A stretch of DNA of 64,000 nt from DATFVJ01 sp963727015 (GCA_963727015.1 CAVSEV010000005.1:868001-932000); one strand, 5' to 3'. Shown: positions 17,216 to 27,460, numbered from the stretch's first letter. A program made the numbers and translations. Notes: generated by a model from the letters alone, not told the origin.

Positions 17216-18485
17216 CTAGCTGGCCATGGCCTGAATGAGGTCGGCGGCGGCCCCTGGGCCGTCCACGCAAGCGAAGGCCTCTTTTAGCCGACAGGCCTGC
17301 TTGCGGTATTTGGGGTCATTGAGCATTTCTTGCGCTACCTGGGCGAGCCGGTTGCTCCCTGCAGCTCGCTCAGGCAAGCGGCGGGCAGCGCCTTGACGCT
17401 CGGCGAGCACAATGTTGGCGTCCTGCTCGGGCCGCAGCGGGATCCGATGAACGGCAAACCGGACGCTAGCGCGGACTGCACGCTTCCCTGCCCGCCGGAG
17501 ATTACTCCGAGATCGACCTGGGGCATGATCTGCTGGCTGGGCAGCACTCCGGCGACCAGGACGTCGTCGCTCTGCAGGTCGCTGAGGTCGCGGACGGTGC
17601 CTGCCACCAGGATCCGCAGGCCGAGCGTGGAAAGCTGGGCGATCACCTGGCGCACCAGCACCGCCGAGCTCGAGGTGATCGCTACGTAGACCACCGGACC
17701 CTTGCCGGTGAGGAACAGCTCGACTTCAACGGGGACGGGGATGTCGAGTTCGGCGTAGATCGGTCCCGCGTAGCGCAGCCGGGTTCCGGGGCGTAGCGGG
17801 ATGGATCCCGCGGCGTCCAGGCATCGATCTCCTCGCGGCAGATCCCGAGGACCTCAGGGACGTCGGTGACGAGCGTGAGATCGCCGAGCAGCAGCGCGGC
17901 GAAGCTAGGAATCGGGGCCACGTCCAGCTCCGCGGCGACACGGTTGATGCCTGCGGTGTAGATCGTGAGGCGCGGCGCGCCCGCGTTGTAGAGCCTGGTC
18001 CGCAGCCAGGCCGGCAGCCAGCGCTCAAGCGGCAGGCCGATCGGTGCGGTCGGGAGGGGAAGCTTGCCCCGCTCGAACAGCGGCGGCAGCCAGGATCCGG
18101 CGTGATCGGAGACGAGCGGGATGCCCGCCAGCCGGGTCGAGAGCAGCGCGCTCAGCGTCCAGCCGGTGACCGCAACGCTGATCCGGTGGTCACGGAAGTA
18201 CGCCGCTTCGGCTTTGGCGTACCCCCGCAGCTCGTCGTCGGTCCACATGCTCTGGCCGGGATCCCCGATCCCCGGGACGGAGCCGACGAACGTCTCGCAG
18301 CGCCCGGCCGTCATCGGCGGGCCGAGGACGTCATATGCGAGGCCGGCGTCGCCAAGCAGGTATGCGTAGGTTCCGCCGTGGGTGGCAATGCGTATCGCTG
18401 CACCTCGGGCCAGGAGCGCGCGGGCGATCGACATCGTCCGGGTGGTCTCCGACAGGAAGCAGCAATTCGGCAGCAGGCAGATCAT
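17216..18485 (-). pseudogene. UGT/MGT-type glycosyltransferase, two frameshifts
   Basis: Starts at ATG 18485 with AGGAGAG upstream (MICLLPNCCFLSETTR...). The N-terminal acceptor domain is in frame to about 17790 (EEIDAWTPRDPSRYAP). There a one-base indel moves the reading to the next frame (PGTRLRYAGPIYAELDIP, GPVVYVAITSSSAV, GVLPSQQIMPQVDLGV), and a second near 17440 moves it again (IPLRPEQDANIVLAERQGAA) to the stop at 17216. Merged, it is a normal glycosyltransferase of about 420 residues with the donor-binding GGQGSVQSAL segment of this family. The usual H of HGG is absent (SGGQGS). It is divergent from the MarR gene and likely shares its operator. Confidence 0.8.
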
Positions 18486-18516
18486 CGCCCTCTCCTCGTT
18501 GATCCCACCCGCAATA

Positions 18517-18536
18517 ATAGGTAACATATTACCTAT
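18517..18536. promoter_or_regulatory. MarR operator overlapping the marR start codon
   Basis: ATAGGTAA-CATA-TTACCTAT is a perfect inverted repeat with 8-base arms. Its last two bases are the A and T of the marR ATG (18535). It lies between the divergent glycosyltransferase and marR genes, so the bound regulator would block both. No ribosome site precedes the ATG, suggesting a leaderless transcript. Confidence 0.75.
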
Positions 18537-19011
18537 GTCAAGGGATCTGGGCCTGCCCAAGGACGAGGCGGACGCGCTGGGCGAGGACAGTGCGGTGCGA
18601 GTCCGGACATTCAGGCTGATCGTGGTGCTCGCCCAGCGGCTGCGGACACTCATGGACCAGCGACTGCGCGCCGACGGCCTGACCACCCAGCAAGCAGCCC
18701 TGACCACGATCGTCGACGCGATCGGCGAGCCGACCCTGTCCCAGGCCGCCGCCGCCCTGGGCACCACCCATCAGAACGCCCGGCAGCTGGCCGCCGCCCT
18801 GGAGCGCAAGGGCATGCTGGTAGTCGAGCCCGACCCAGCCGATGGAAGAGTGAAAAAGCTCCGCACGACCATGGACAGCCGCGAGTACTGGCAGCAGCGG
18901 AGCGCAGACGACCAGCGGTACGTGCTGGAGTGGTTCGCAGGGCTGTCGGCGCCAGAGGCCCGGACGCTATTCGAACTGCTGCTTCGACTGCACGAGAGAG
19001 TCACGACATGA
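18535..19011 (+). CDS. MarR-family regulator
   Basis: 158 residues with a winged helix: TLSQAAAALGTTHQNARQLAAALERKGMLVVEPDPADGRVKKL contains the recognition helix and the wing with the DxR motif. N- and C-terminal helices for dimerisation flank it. It probably controls the divergent glycosyltransferase and its own gene through the palindrome on its start codon. Its stop overlaps the ATG of the following Crp-like gene (ATGA), so the two were an operon. It is the one intact gene between 17.2 and 23.5 kb. Confidence 0.88.
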   Translation: MSRDLGLPKDEADALGEDSAVRVRTFRLIVVLAQRLRTLMDQRLRADGLTTQQAALTTIVDAIGEPTLSQAAAALGTTHQNARQLAAALERKGMLVVEPDPADGRVKKLRTTMDSREYWQQRSADDQRYVLEWFAGLSAPEARTLFELLLRLHERVTT

Positions 19012-19890
19012 GCAGGCTCGATGGCCGGGCGCTGCGGAGCCGCTGCTCGACGCAGGATGTGTTGGCGGGACTGTCCCGGTCCTACCTGTTCGAGGACCTG
19101 ACCCCGGAGGATATCGGCCCGCTGGCCGCCGCTGCGACGACGCGTGCGCTCGTACGCGGCGAGCGGCTGTGCCACCTCGGCGACCGGGCCGATGAGATAT
19201 GGCTGGTGCTCTCCGGTGAGGTCAAGGACTCTGTCGTCGACGCAGAGGGATACGAGGTGATCCATTTCGTCCACGGGCCCGGCATGACGCTGGGAGAGCC
19301 TGGCTACTTCTCCCACGAGCGCACACGAATTGTCGAGGTCATCGCGGTCGAGCGACCGGCGGGATCTCGCGCCATTCATGGCGCGGCATCCGCAGATAAA
19401 AGACCGCGTGCTGGAGACCCTGGCCTCGAACACGCGCTGGCAGACGACCATGATTTCATCGGCGGCTAGGCGATCGCTTACGGACCGCCTGATCCTGCGG
19501 CTGCTCGAACTCACGGAGTCGAGCCCACAGGGCAGTTCCGGGGAGGCGAGGACCCCGAAGGTCTCCCAGTCAACGCTCGCGGCGATGATCGGGGTGAGCC
19601 GCGAGAACGTGAACCGGGCGTTGGCTGCGCTGGCGATTGAGGGCGCGATCCGCCAGGAAGGCGGGTGCTACGTCCTCGTGGACAAGGGCCGGCGCCGGGA
19701 GATGTTATTGTCGCTGCGGACATCGTTACTGTCGCTCGAATGTCGCGGCACCCCGGGTGTGCCGTCGCGGCACACCCGGCCGGTGTCCTGCCCCATTCGC
19801 TTAAGCCACGATCGTGAACCCAAGAGGGACTTCAAGCGGCGTGATGATGGATGCTGCTGTGGGCAAGCGACAGTGGCCAGGATGCACTGA
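19008..19890 (+). pseudogene. Crp/Fnr-family regulator, frameshifted
   Basis: From ATG 19008 (overlapping marR) a cyclic-nucleotide-binding fold reads to about 19350 (YLFEDLTPEDIGPL, LGDRADEIWLVLSGEVK, GPGMTLGEPGYF). It then slips frame: the rest (RRDLAPFMARHPQIKDRVLETLASN, then the helix-turn-helix VSQSTLAAMIGVSRENVNRALAAL) is in the next frame. The real protein would end near 19740 after MLLSLRTSLLSLE; the open frame continues to 19890 into noncoding-looking sequence. A one-base indel near 19350 explains it. No other gene is seen up to about 20030. Confidence 0.75.
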
Positions 19891-20039
19891 TCAGGTCGCC
19901 ACTACACACGGTGGCGCGGCGAGCGGCGAGCCTACCCGACGTACCTGCTGCGTCCCGCTCGTTCCGCGATCGGGCACGGGCGCCCCCGCAAGGAGACGCT
20001 GGCGAACTGACTGAGGATCGACTACGCGCATCGCCTACG

Positions 20040-21305
20040 CCCTGATCCGCGCGGTGCGGCCGAAGCCGAAGCTGTCCACCGCCCGTGGTGGGGCCGGTGA
20101 CACCACGCTGGGGATAGACCTCGCGGTGCGATGCGATGAGTACACAGCGATAGACTGGCTGATCACCTGCGAAGGCGGGGTGGTCATCGACCTCTCACCC
20201 ATGCGTGGCGTCGATGTCGACATCGGCCGGCGCATCGGCGACGGATTCAGCCCGGAGCGACCTGCGCTGACCTCGAGGGCCCACCGCGGCGCATGGGCTC
20301 GCGACCACGGGGGGCCTGATCTCGACCACCGGAGTCGCTGGCCTCACTCTCGGCGGCGGTATCGGCTGGCTGCAGCGAAGGTACGGGCTGTCCTGCGACA
20401 ACTTGGCTGGCGCGGATGTCGTGACGGCCGACGGCGACGTCTTGCCCGCCGGTGAGCTCGAGCGTCCGGACCTGTTGTGGGGGCTGCGCGGCGGCGGCGG
20501 CAACTTCGGCATCGTGTCGCGCTTCGAGTTCACCCTCCACCCGGTGTCGACGATCCTGGGCGGGCTGCTGCTGTTCCCCCTTGAGCGTGGCAAGGAGGTC
20601 CTGACGGTGTTCCGCGACTGGGCGGCCGATGCGCCGGACGAGGCCTCGATGCTGGCCGCGATCATCACTGGCCCGCCCGAGCCCTTCGTGCCGCCGGAAC
20701 TGGTCGGGCAGAAGGCGGTCGCGATCCTCGGCTGCTGGTGCGGCGATCTCGATGCGGGTGCCGAGGCTATCCAGCCGTTGCGCGCGCTCGGTCCATCGGC
20801 CGACGTTTTCGCTCCGATGCCGTATGTCTCGTTGCAGGGAATGCTGGATGGCGGCGCAGGCCCGGGCCTGCGCAACTACTTCCGCGGCGGCTTCGTCGAC
20901 GACCTCGACGACGCGATCATCGACATCGCGCTCGCACACGGCGCCCACATGCCCTCGCCGATGTCACAGATCCACTTTCACCAGATGGGCGGCGCGGTGG
21001 GACGGGTCCTGCCCGGCGCCACCGCGTTCAGCGGCCGGAACGCCGGCTACACCTACAACATCATCGCGACCTGGACCGACCCGGCCGAGGACGCGCAGCA
21101 CATCGAGGTCAATCACGACCTCGCAGCCGCACTGGCCCCACTGTCGTCCGGCGGCGCGTACGTGAACTTCGCCGGTGATGCCGATGCCGGCCGGGTCCGT
21201 TCGCTGTACGGCGACGAACTCTATGACCGACTGGCACGGCTCAAACGCGAGTATGACCCGACCAACCTGTTCAGCCGCAACCAGAACGTCAGGCCAGCCC
21301 GGTGA
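20040..21305 (+). pseudogene. FAD-linked oxidase (BBE type), several frameshifts
   Basis: The C-terminal 300 residues are intact from about 20307: LISTTGVAGLTLGGGIGWL (FAD domain), GGGGNFGIVSRFEF, and the BBE tail YDPTNLFSRNQNV. The N-terminal third is scattered over other frames (GGVVIDLSPMRGVDVD near 20175; GATCADLEG near 20258) with at least two or three indels. Berberine-bridge-like flavoenzymes oxidise alcohols, sugars or alkaloid-like products and often lie in secondary-metabolite clusters. The stop overlaps the next start codon. Confidence 0.75.
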
Positions 21306-22227
21306 ATGGGCCGGGCAGGTTTTTGATCGTGAGCTGGGACGGCGGCGGCAATGCCCCGCCGGCGCTCAATCTCGGCGCCCGGCTGATCCGCCAGGGTCAC
21401 CCTGGAAGAGCGGCTCATGCCTGCGCTGGCCGGTCCCGGGCCGCCGGACGACATCCTCACCGAGGCGAACGGCTTCGCGCCCGACGTTGTGGTGGTGGAT
21501 TGCATGATGGGCGCCGGATTGGAGGCGGCCCACCTGCTCGGACTGCCGAGTGCCGTCCTGGTCCATCTCCCGTACTCCGCGTTCAGGTATGAGTGGAGAG
21601 ACGGTGCGGCACGCGCGGAGAAGGCCCGTTTCCTCGACGAGGCGGGCGCGGTGCTCGTGCTGGTGCCGCCGGGCTTCGACGCGCCCTGCCTGCGTACCGG
21701 CCAACACGAGGTATGTCGGCCCGATCAGTGACCCGAACCGCCGGGGCAGCCGCTCGGTCCCCGTGACGCCCGTTTGCTGGCCGAGCCTGGTGACCCGTGG
21801 GTGCTGCTCAGCTTCAGCACGACCTTGCAGGGGCAGGCCGCGCACTGCCGCCGATGCTCGACGCGGTGGCGGCGCTGCCGTTCCGGGTTCTGCTGACCTC
21901 GGGGGAGCCCAGCCGGCCGGCGCTGTCGATCCGCCCCCGAGTGTGACGGTTCGCGGGTTCGTCCCGCACGATCTGCTGCTGCCGCACATGGCAGCTGTCA
22001 TCTCCCACGGCGGTCTCAGCACCATTACCGCAGCCCTAGCCGCGGGTGTGCTGCTGCTCTGCGTCCCGCACGGACGTGATCAATCCGACAATGCGCAGCG
22101 CGTGGCGGCGTCCGGTGTGGGGCGGGCCGTCGCGGCCGACGCACCCCCGGCCGAGATCGCGTGGGCGCTCGAGGAGGTGCAGGCAGACCCAGCCGCGCTG
22201 CGTGAGGCACACGGAGCGAGATGGTAG
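21302..22227 (+). pseudogene. second MGT-type glycosyltransferase, decayed
   Basis: Begins RFLIVSWDGGGNAPPALNLGARLI at GTG 21302, loses frame after about 90 bases, continues as FAPDVVVVDCMMGAGLEAAH near 21480 and ends in a third frame with VRGFVPHDLLLPHMAAVISHGGLSTI, the HGG donor-binding motif of UDP/dTDP-sugar glycosyltransferases. Compared with about 400 residues for the family, about 90 residues are missing, so there are deletions as well as frameshifts. The tail is also shifted at 22227. Confidence 0.75.
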
Positions 22228-22601
22228 CCAGGCTCGAAGTCGGCTTCTATGTCACACGTCCCTGATGGGCTGTACAGCAGTCTGCCCTCATGCCAGGCGA
22301 TAGCCTCCTTCGTCCCCGCACCGGCGGCCGTTTCACTGAAGATGTAAAGGACTGTGCGGTCGGCAGGCATCTGGCGAGCAAGCGCCGCTACGTGCTGCCT
22401 CAGCTTCCAGGCGGCAGGAATCCGGTCATCGCCGATCGCGCCGGCATCAAGCCGGGTTACTAGCCCGCTGGTGACGGGCGGCATCGTCAGTCCCGCCGAA
22501 AGCGGTACGGTTCGCAGTCCCTCCGGGATAGCTGCGGCCTGCGGGTCGCCATCAAAGATGATGGCCTCGATGTGTGATCCCGTAGGCAGGATGATCCACA
22601 A
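22228..22601 (-). CDS. hypothetical protein, uncertain
   Basis: A minus-strand frame from a TTG at 22601 (LWIILPTGSHIEAIIFDGD) reads through RIPAAWKLRQHVAALARQMPADRTVLYIFSE and EAIAWHEGRLLYSPSG with normal-looking composition. It runs on past 22228 into antisense of the glycosyltransferase relic, so its true end is probably lost. I do not recognise it. It may be another decayed gene of this region. Confidence 0.3.
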
Positions 22602-22738
22602 CCGGTTGCGACGTAACCGCTGACCCCCCTGCTTGCAAAGATCGTGGCGCCGCAGCCGTGGCGTGGTCCGTCGCTGGTCACCGCCTTACTTGGCCCGCCG
22701 CGAGTGACCGCGACTCCCCGGTTGCCGCTACTCGATCA

Positions 22739-22756
22739 GGCACGCAACGGGCACGC
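22739..22756 (+). repeat. 18-bp copy of the repeat near the broken integrase
   Basis: GGCACGCAACGGGCACGC is identical to 27422-27439. It consists of two direct GGCACGC-type half-sites, the format of integrase arm sites. It may mark the other end of the decayed element that carries the broken integrase. No gene is supported between 22602 and 22916. Confidence 0.45.
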
Positions 22757-22916
22757 CACAGCGGTTTTCAAGACCGAGTTGGACTGTTACCCCGGATGGC
22801 GTTTTGAACTGGGCAAATGGTCTGCGTCTGCTGTCGGCCCGTTTGTCATCCCGCGTGAATGTCACGCTGGCGCCGCGCGGAGTGGCGGTGCTGGCCCTCC
22901 CCCATGACCCGGCCGC

Positions 22917-23481
22917 CTAGCGTCAGCGGCGCGCCCGGTAGCGCAGAAAGACCGCCCGCTCTGAAACCGGCGCTCGTCGAGCAGCTCGAGCCGCGCGCGG
23001 ACGTCGTTCGGCAGCGCTCGCTTGCCACCGCCGACGAGAACCGGCACGAGCAGCAGCTGCAGCTCGTCGACCAGGCCCGCGCGATCGCCTGACCGGCGAG
23101 CTCGGCGCCGCCGATACTGATGTCAGAACCCGAGCTCTGCTTCATCCGCTCGATCGCGTCGGGGTCGAGTTCACGTTCGATCCGCGTCCGGGCGCTTGAC
23201 ACCGTCTCGAGCGTCCGCGAGTAGACGACCTTCTCGGCCGCCCGCCAGATCGCCGCGAACTCCCGCGCCACGGCCGGCCAGTCGCAGTCCGGATCAACGG
23301 TCTCCCAGAAGACCATCGTCTCGTGCGTCCGCCGCCCGTAGAGGTAGGTCCCGATCGGTCGCTCGAGCTCGTTGACGAACGCATGCACAACTTCGTCAGG
23401 CGCCGCCCACTCGAACTTGCCCGAGGCGTCTTCGACGTAGCCGTCAAGCGAACCGATCGCCGAATAGATCAGCTTTGCCAT
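22917..23481 (-). pseudogene. DHFR-like (RibD C-terminal) family protein, frameshifted
   Basis: Starts at ATG 23481: KLIYSAIGSLDGYVEDASGKFEW is the typical opening. It continues to DISIGGAELAGQAIARA and then slips frame near 23085; the rest (LQLLLVPVLVGGGKRALPNDVRARLELLDERRF) is in another frame and the last strand is shifted again near 22940. The intact family is about 185-190 residues, the length seen here. These proteins share the dihydrofolate reductase fold but have mostly unknown substrates. Confidence 0.75.
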
Positions 23482-23677
23482 GTCGTCAGCTTCCGGTCTC
23501 GCACCCGCTCTCGTCCGCGATCACCCTCATCGGGACGTAAATAATCGCACCTGAATTCAGCGTGAGGTAGTGATCGAGTACCCCAGGGTCGTTCCGTGCC
23601 AGGATTCCGAAGCCATGCCGCCATCAGGGTGCGATGAGGGAAGGCGTGCATCGCACCGGATCGGTCGCCGCTGGACA

Positions 23678-23703
23678 TTGACCCTACGTCAGGCTTGCAA
23701 GAT
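23678..23703 (+). promoter_or_regulatory. possible MerR-type promoter of the ABC operon
   Basis: TTGACCCTACGTCAGGCTTG contains an imperfect dyad ACCCT-acgtc-AGGCT just after a TTGACC -35-like element, ending at the start of the efflux operon whose third gene is a MerR regulator. The dyad placement suits MerR-type control; the -10 is weak and the match is by eye. Confidence 0.35.
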
Positions 23704-23709
23704 GGACGT

Positions 23710-24711
23710 ATGCAGAATCGCGCACAGCTACCCACGCCGGGGGAGAGTGCCCCTCAACTGGCGATCGACGCAGTGGGGTTGGCCAAGTCCTTCGGTGGCC
23801 AGCACGCACTCACCGGTCTCGACCTGGCCGTCCCCGAGCGTTCCGTCACGGCCCTCATCGGCCCCAACGGGTCAGGGAAGACGACGACGATTCGCATCCT
23901 CTCGACGCTTCTTGCTCCGGACGCTGGCCGGGCGACCGTGTTCGGTCACGATGTCGTGGCAGAGCCGGAGGCCGTCAGGGCAGCGATCGGTGTCACCGGC
24001 CAATTCTCTGCCGTGGACAAGTTCCTGACCGGCAGGGAAAACCTTGCCCTGATGGCTGGGCTGCACCACCTGCGGCGGGCTGTTGCGCTGGAGCGGACGG
24101 CAAGAAACCTGGAGCGCTTCGAGTTGACCGAGGCAGCGGATCGACCTGTGATCTCCTACTCGGGAGGTATGCGCCGTCGTCTCGATCTTGCGATGACCCT
24201 CATGGGCGAGCCCCGGATCGTCTTCCTGGACGAGCCAACGACTGGCCTTGATCCACGTGGGCGACACGTTCTCTGGCGGATCGTCCGAGACCTGGTCGGC
24301 GACGGGGTGACCGTCCTCCTGACGACGCAGTACCTGGAAGAAGCGGATCGCCTGGCAGACCGTGTGGTCCTCATCGACCGCGGCGCCCTGGTGGCAGAAG
24401 GCACGCCGTCCGAGCTGAAGAGGAGGGCACCGGGCGGACACATCCGGCTCCATTTCGCCGGGGATGATGCGCTCGCTGCTGCGGCTGTGGAGTTCGACGG
24501 TGCAGAACGGAGCGATGACGACTTGTCGCTCGAATTGGCGAGCGACGGGAGTGTGGCTGGCCTCCGGCACGTGCTCGACCGGCTTGAGCGTCACGAGATC
24601 ACCGTGGAGAGCCTTTCGGCCCAGCCCCCGGACCTCGACGACGTCTTCTTCGCCTTGACAGGTGGCGGCCCTGAGCCGTCTCGTGCCAACTCGGTGGAGG
24701 AAGGACAATGA
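23710..24711 (+). CDS. drug-efflux ABC transporter, ATPase (DrrA-like)
   Basis: 333 residues. Walker A GPNGSGKTT, the Q-loop TGQFSAVD, signature YSGGMRRRLDLAM, Walker B RIVFLDEPTTGLDP, and a C-terminal extension with PPDLDDVFFALTG, the mark of the DrrA subfamily. It powers the adjacent permease; DrrAB pumps export anthracyclines and similar drugs. ATG 23710 fits the family start better than the TTG at 23695. The stop overlaps the permease ATG (ATGA). It forms an operon with the permease and MerR genes. Confidence 0.9.
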   Translation: MQNRAQLPTPGESAPQLAIDAVGLAKSFGGQHALTGLDLAVPERSVTALIGPNGSGKTTTIRILSTLLAPDAGRATVFGHDVVAEPEAVRAAIGVTGQFSAVDKFLTGRENLALMAGLHHLRRAVALERTARNLERFELTEAADRPVISYSGGMRRRLDLAMTLMGEPRIVFLDEPTTGLDPRGRHVLWRIVRDLVGDGVTVLLTTQYLEEADRLADRVVLIDRGALVAEGTPSELKRRAPGGHIRLHFAGDDALAAAAVEFDGAERSDDDLSLELASDGSVAGLRHVLDRLERHEITVESLSAQPPDLDDVFFALTGGGPEPSRANSVEEGQ

Positions 24712-25499
24712 CGGCCCCCTCTCTGGCACTCGCTGACACGGCCACAATGCTGCGTCGAGACGTACGTCACGCAGTGCGCTTCCCGATGGTGACGATCAGC
24801 GGACTACTCGTGCCGGTGCTCTTCCTGCTCCTTTTCGATGGTGTCTTCGGTCACGCGCTGCGCGCGGGACTCGGCAGCGCCGTTAGCGGCGGCTACATCA
24901 ACTACGTGCTTCCCGGCATCCTCGTGATGGCCGCTGCCTCGGTCGCTGAATCTACGGCGCTTAGCGTGAACGCCGACATGGGTGAGGGGATCATCACCCG
25001 TTTCCGGACGATGGCCATCTGGCGTCCTTCGGTCCTTGCCGGGCCGGTGACCGGAAGCGTCGTCCGTACGGTCATTACGGGTGCAGCTGTTTGCTTGTTC
25101 GCACTCGTCCTAGGGTTCTCACCCAACGCCACCGCAATCGGCTGGCTCGCCGCCATCGGGCTGTTCGCCCTTCTTGGAATGGCACTCTCGTGGCTGACGG
25201 TGGCCTTTGGGCTGCTCGCCAAGACGCCAGCCGGGGCAAACAGCCTCTCGCTCATTCTCCTCGTCCTTCCGTTTCTCAGCAGCGCGTTTGTTCCCACCGC
25301 CACGATGCCCGCAGGAGTACGGGCGTTTGCCGAGTATCAGCCGTTCACCTCGATCATTGACACCTTTCGCAGCCTGCTTACCCGAACCCCGGTGGGCAAT
25401 CACGGCATTGTGGCCGTGGCCTGGTGTGCCGGCATCGCAGTGGCCGGATTCCTGTGGGCGGTGAAGTTGTATAACCGAGATTCACCGGTAGCGTCCTGA
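24708..25499 (+). CDS. drug-efflux ABC transporter, permease (DrrB-like, ABC-2)
   Basis: 263 residues with six membrane segments. It includes the N-terminal RRDVRHAVRFPMVTISGLLVPVLFLLLF, the YVLPGILVM segment and the EYQPFTSIIDTFRSLL motif near the end, as in DrrB and ABC2-type permeases. It pairs with the upstream ATPase; the ATG overlaps its stop. The TGA of this gene overlaps the ATG of the MerR gene. The transported compound is not known. Confidence 0.9.
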   Translation: MTAPSLALADTATMLRRDVRHAVRFPMVTISGLLVPVLFLLLFDGVFGHALRAGLGSAVSGGYINYVLPGILVMAAASVAESTALSVNADMGEGIITRFRTMAIWRPSVLAGPVTGSVVRTVITGAAVCLFALVLGFSPNATAIGWLAAIGLFALLGMALSWLTVAFGLLAKTPAGANSLSLILLVLPFLSSAFVPTATMPAGVRAFAEYQPFTSIIDTFRSLLTRTPVGNHGIVAVAWCAGIAVAGFLWAVKLYNRDSPVAS

Positions 25500-26290
25500 T
25501 GGCGAAGCTCCTGACGATCGGTCAGCTGGCCAGCCACTGCGGCGTCACCGTGCGGGCGGTCCGTCATTACCACCGGGTCGGTCTGCTCCCAGAACCCGTG
25601 CGGGATAACTCCGGTTACCGCCGCTATGGTGCACAGGCGGTCGTCGATCTCGTGCGGATCAAGGTACTTGCCGATGCAGGTGTCCCGCTCGCTCAGGTCA
25701 GCCACTTCCTCGATGCTGACCCGGATGAGTTCGGCGCTGCGGTTGCGCGGATCGACGAGGCGCTTCAGCAGCAAATTGGTCAACTTGAGCATCGGCGCCA
25801 GCAACTCGTCGGCCTCCTCGCTGGTGACCAGCTCGTACTGCCATCTGAGGTCGCAGAGATGCTCCGCGCCCTGCGGGAGATGGGCGTGAGCGAGCAGGGC
25901 GTGCAGATCGAACGAGACGGATGGATTCTTCTCGCCGCCCTCTCTCCCGAAGCGGTTCCAGAGTGGACGAGGCAAAAGCGAGCCGCGCTGGCAGACCCTG
26001 AGTTCCGGCGCATCTACCTGGCCTACGACGAAGCCCGAGACTGGGACCCGGCCGACCCACGACTGAAACCACTGGCTGACAGGACGGTCGAGTGGATGGC
26101 GACCCGCCACGATGCGGTCGGCGGTGCTCGTCCCAGCACGCTCCCGAGCGAGCCGAACGTCGTCCTCGTCGCACAGCTCATGGACGCCGAGTCCGCCTAC
26201 ACCTCGCCCGCCTTGAACCGGCTGGCGGAGCTTTGCAGGTCACAGCTCAATTCGTCGGCACGGCCTCGACGTCATCACGGGAGTTCATAG
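25499..26290 (+). CDS. MerR-family regulator of the efflux operon
   Basis: 263 residues. The N-terminal MerR domain (LTIGQLASHCGVTVRAVRHYHRVGLLPEPVRDNSGYRRY) is followed by a coiled dimerisation helix (EALQQQIGQLEHRRQQL) and a long C-terminal ligand domain without an obvious metal-binding Cys cluster. It would sense a drug-like effector and activate the efflux genes. Being the last cistron, overlapping the permease stop, it is likely autoregulated with them. The end of the operon is cut by a recombination junction near 26345. Confidence 0.85.
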   Translation: MAKLLTIGQLASHCGVTVRAVRHYHRVGLLPEPVRDNSGYRRYGAQAVVDLVRIKVLADAGVPLAQVSHFLDADPDEFGAAVARIDEALQQQIGQLEHRRQQLVGLLAGDQLVLPSEVAEMLRALREMGVSEQGVQIERDGWILLAALSPEAVPEWTRQKRAALADPEFRRIYLAYDEARDWDPADPRLKPLADRTVEWMATRHDAVGGARPSTLPSEPNVVLVAQLMDAESAYTSPALNRLAELCRSQLNSSARPRRHHGSS

Positions 26291-26293
26291 GAC

Positions 26294-26350
26294 ATGACTG
26301 AACAACTAGACCTTGCGAACATCACGGATCAGATATCCCAGCTCCTGCCG
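26294..26350 (+). other. truncated start of a fourth operon gene
   Basis: ATG 26294, just after the MerR stop, opens MTEQLDLANITDQISQLLPE, which then runs directly into integrase sequence in another frame. It looks like the first 20 codons of a gene whose rest was replaced when the integrase segment was joined. Confidence 0.4.
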
Positions 26351-27460
26351 GAGTCAACGGCATCTCGTCGAACGACCCGAGGACGAGGCCGCCTGGGACG
26401 ATGCCGAGATCTGGCTGACGATGAAGGAAGCCGAGATCAGGCGCGGCGACTGGGCCGACCCTGAGGCAGGCAAGGTCCGGTTCGGCGACTACGCCGCAAA
26501 CTGGATCAGCGATCACGTCATCAAGCCGCGCACCGAGGGCCTGTACCGGAGTCAGCTCCAGAATCATCTGGCGCCGACGTTCGGCAAAAAGGATCTCCGT
26601 GACATACACCAGGCCGATATCCGGCGCTGGCGGAAGGAACGCCTCGACGCGGGACCCCATGCGGCCCGGCCGTTCGGGCAGGTGACGGTGGCGAAGGCGT
26701 ACCGCCTGCTGCACGCCATCATGAACACGGCGGTCGAGGATGGACTGATCCGCCGCAATCCGTGCCGGATCACGAGCGCCGGACAGGAGTACTCACAAGA
26801 GCGGCCGGTGGTGCCGGTCGGCACGCTGGTCAGGCTGATCGATAGGTTCCGCCCCGCTACCGGGCGCTGCTCGTGCTCGCGACCTTCGCCAACCTGCGGT
26901 TCGGGGAGCTGGCCGGGCTCGGGCGCGATCAGCTCGACCTCGATAAGTGCCTTGTCCGCGTCGCCGTATCAACCGCGGAAATGGACGACGGACGCCTTAT
27001 AGATGCCGATCCCAAGTCGCGGGCCGGAACCCGCACGGTCGCTTTCCCGCGCGAGATCGTGCCGGAGCTGCGCTGGCACCTGGAGTGCTTCGCCCAAGGT
27101 GAGAAAGACGGCGGCCTGGTCTTCGTCGGCCCGCTGGGTGGCCGTCTTCGCCGGTCCAACTTCCGGCGGTTCTGGTACAAGGCCAGGGAAGCGGTCGGCC
27201 TCCCGGAGCTGCATTTTCACGACCTGCGCCATACCGGAAACACGATGGCGGCGGCCCAGGGGCGCGAGCCTGCGGGAGCTGATGGAACGGATGGCCACTC
27301 CAGCACGCGGGCCGCGCTGATCTATCTGCACGCCACCAGAGAGCGGGATCAGGCCATCGCGGCGGGTATGGGCAAGCTGCTCAGCGACGCACGGAAGGCG
27401 GGCAAGCGGCCCAATCGATCGGGCACGCAACGGGCACGCGGCCGGAGAAGCGCGTCCTAG
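26345..27460 (+). pseudogene. tyrosine integrase, truncated and frameshifted
   Basis: Integrase sequence begins inside the arm-binding region (EIWLTMKEAEIRRGDWADPEAG), passes the core-binding domain (AYRLLHAIMNTAVEDGLIRRNPC) and shifts frame near 26860. It continues in the catalytic domain (LLVLATFANLRFGELAGL with the first Arg; HDLRHTGNT). A further pair of indels at 27260-27300 garbles ASLRELMERMGH; the Tyr is in ALIYLHAT. The N-terminal arm domain is missing. It is related to the integrase of the AICE at 45.2 kb and ends next to the tRNA-Gly relic, as integrases do, so it is the remnant of an earlier, tandemly placed element. Confidence 0.8.
27421..27443 (+). repeat. integrase arm-site candidate of the old element
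   Basis: GGGCACGC-AAC-GGGCACGC is a direct repeat of two 8-base half-sites within the last codons of the broken integrase. Its 18-base core recurs at 22739. Confidence 0.45.
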
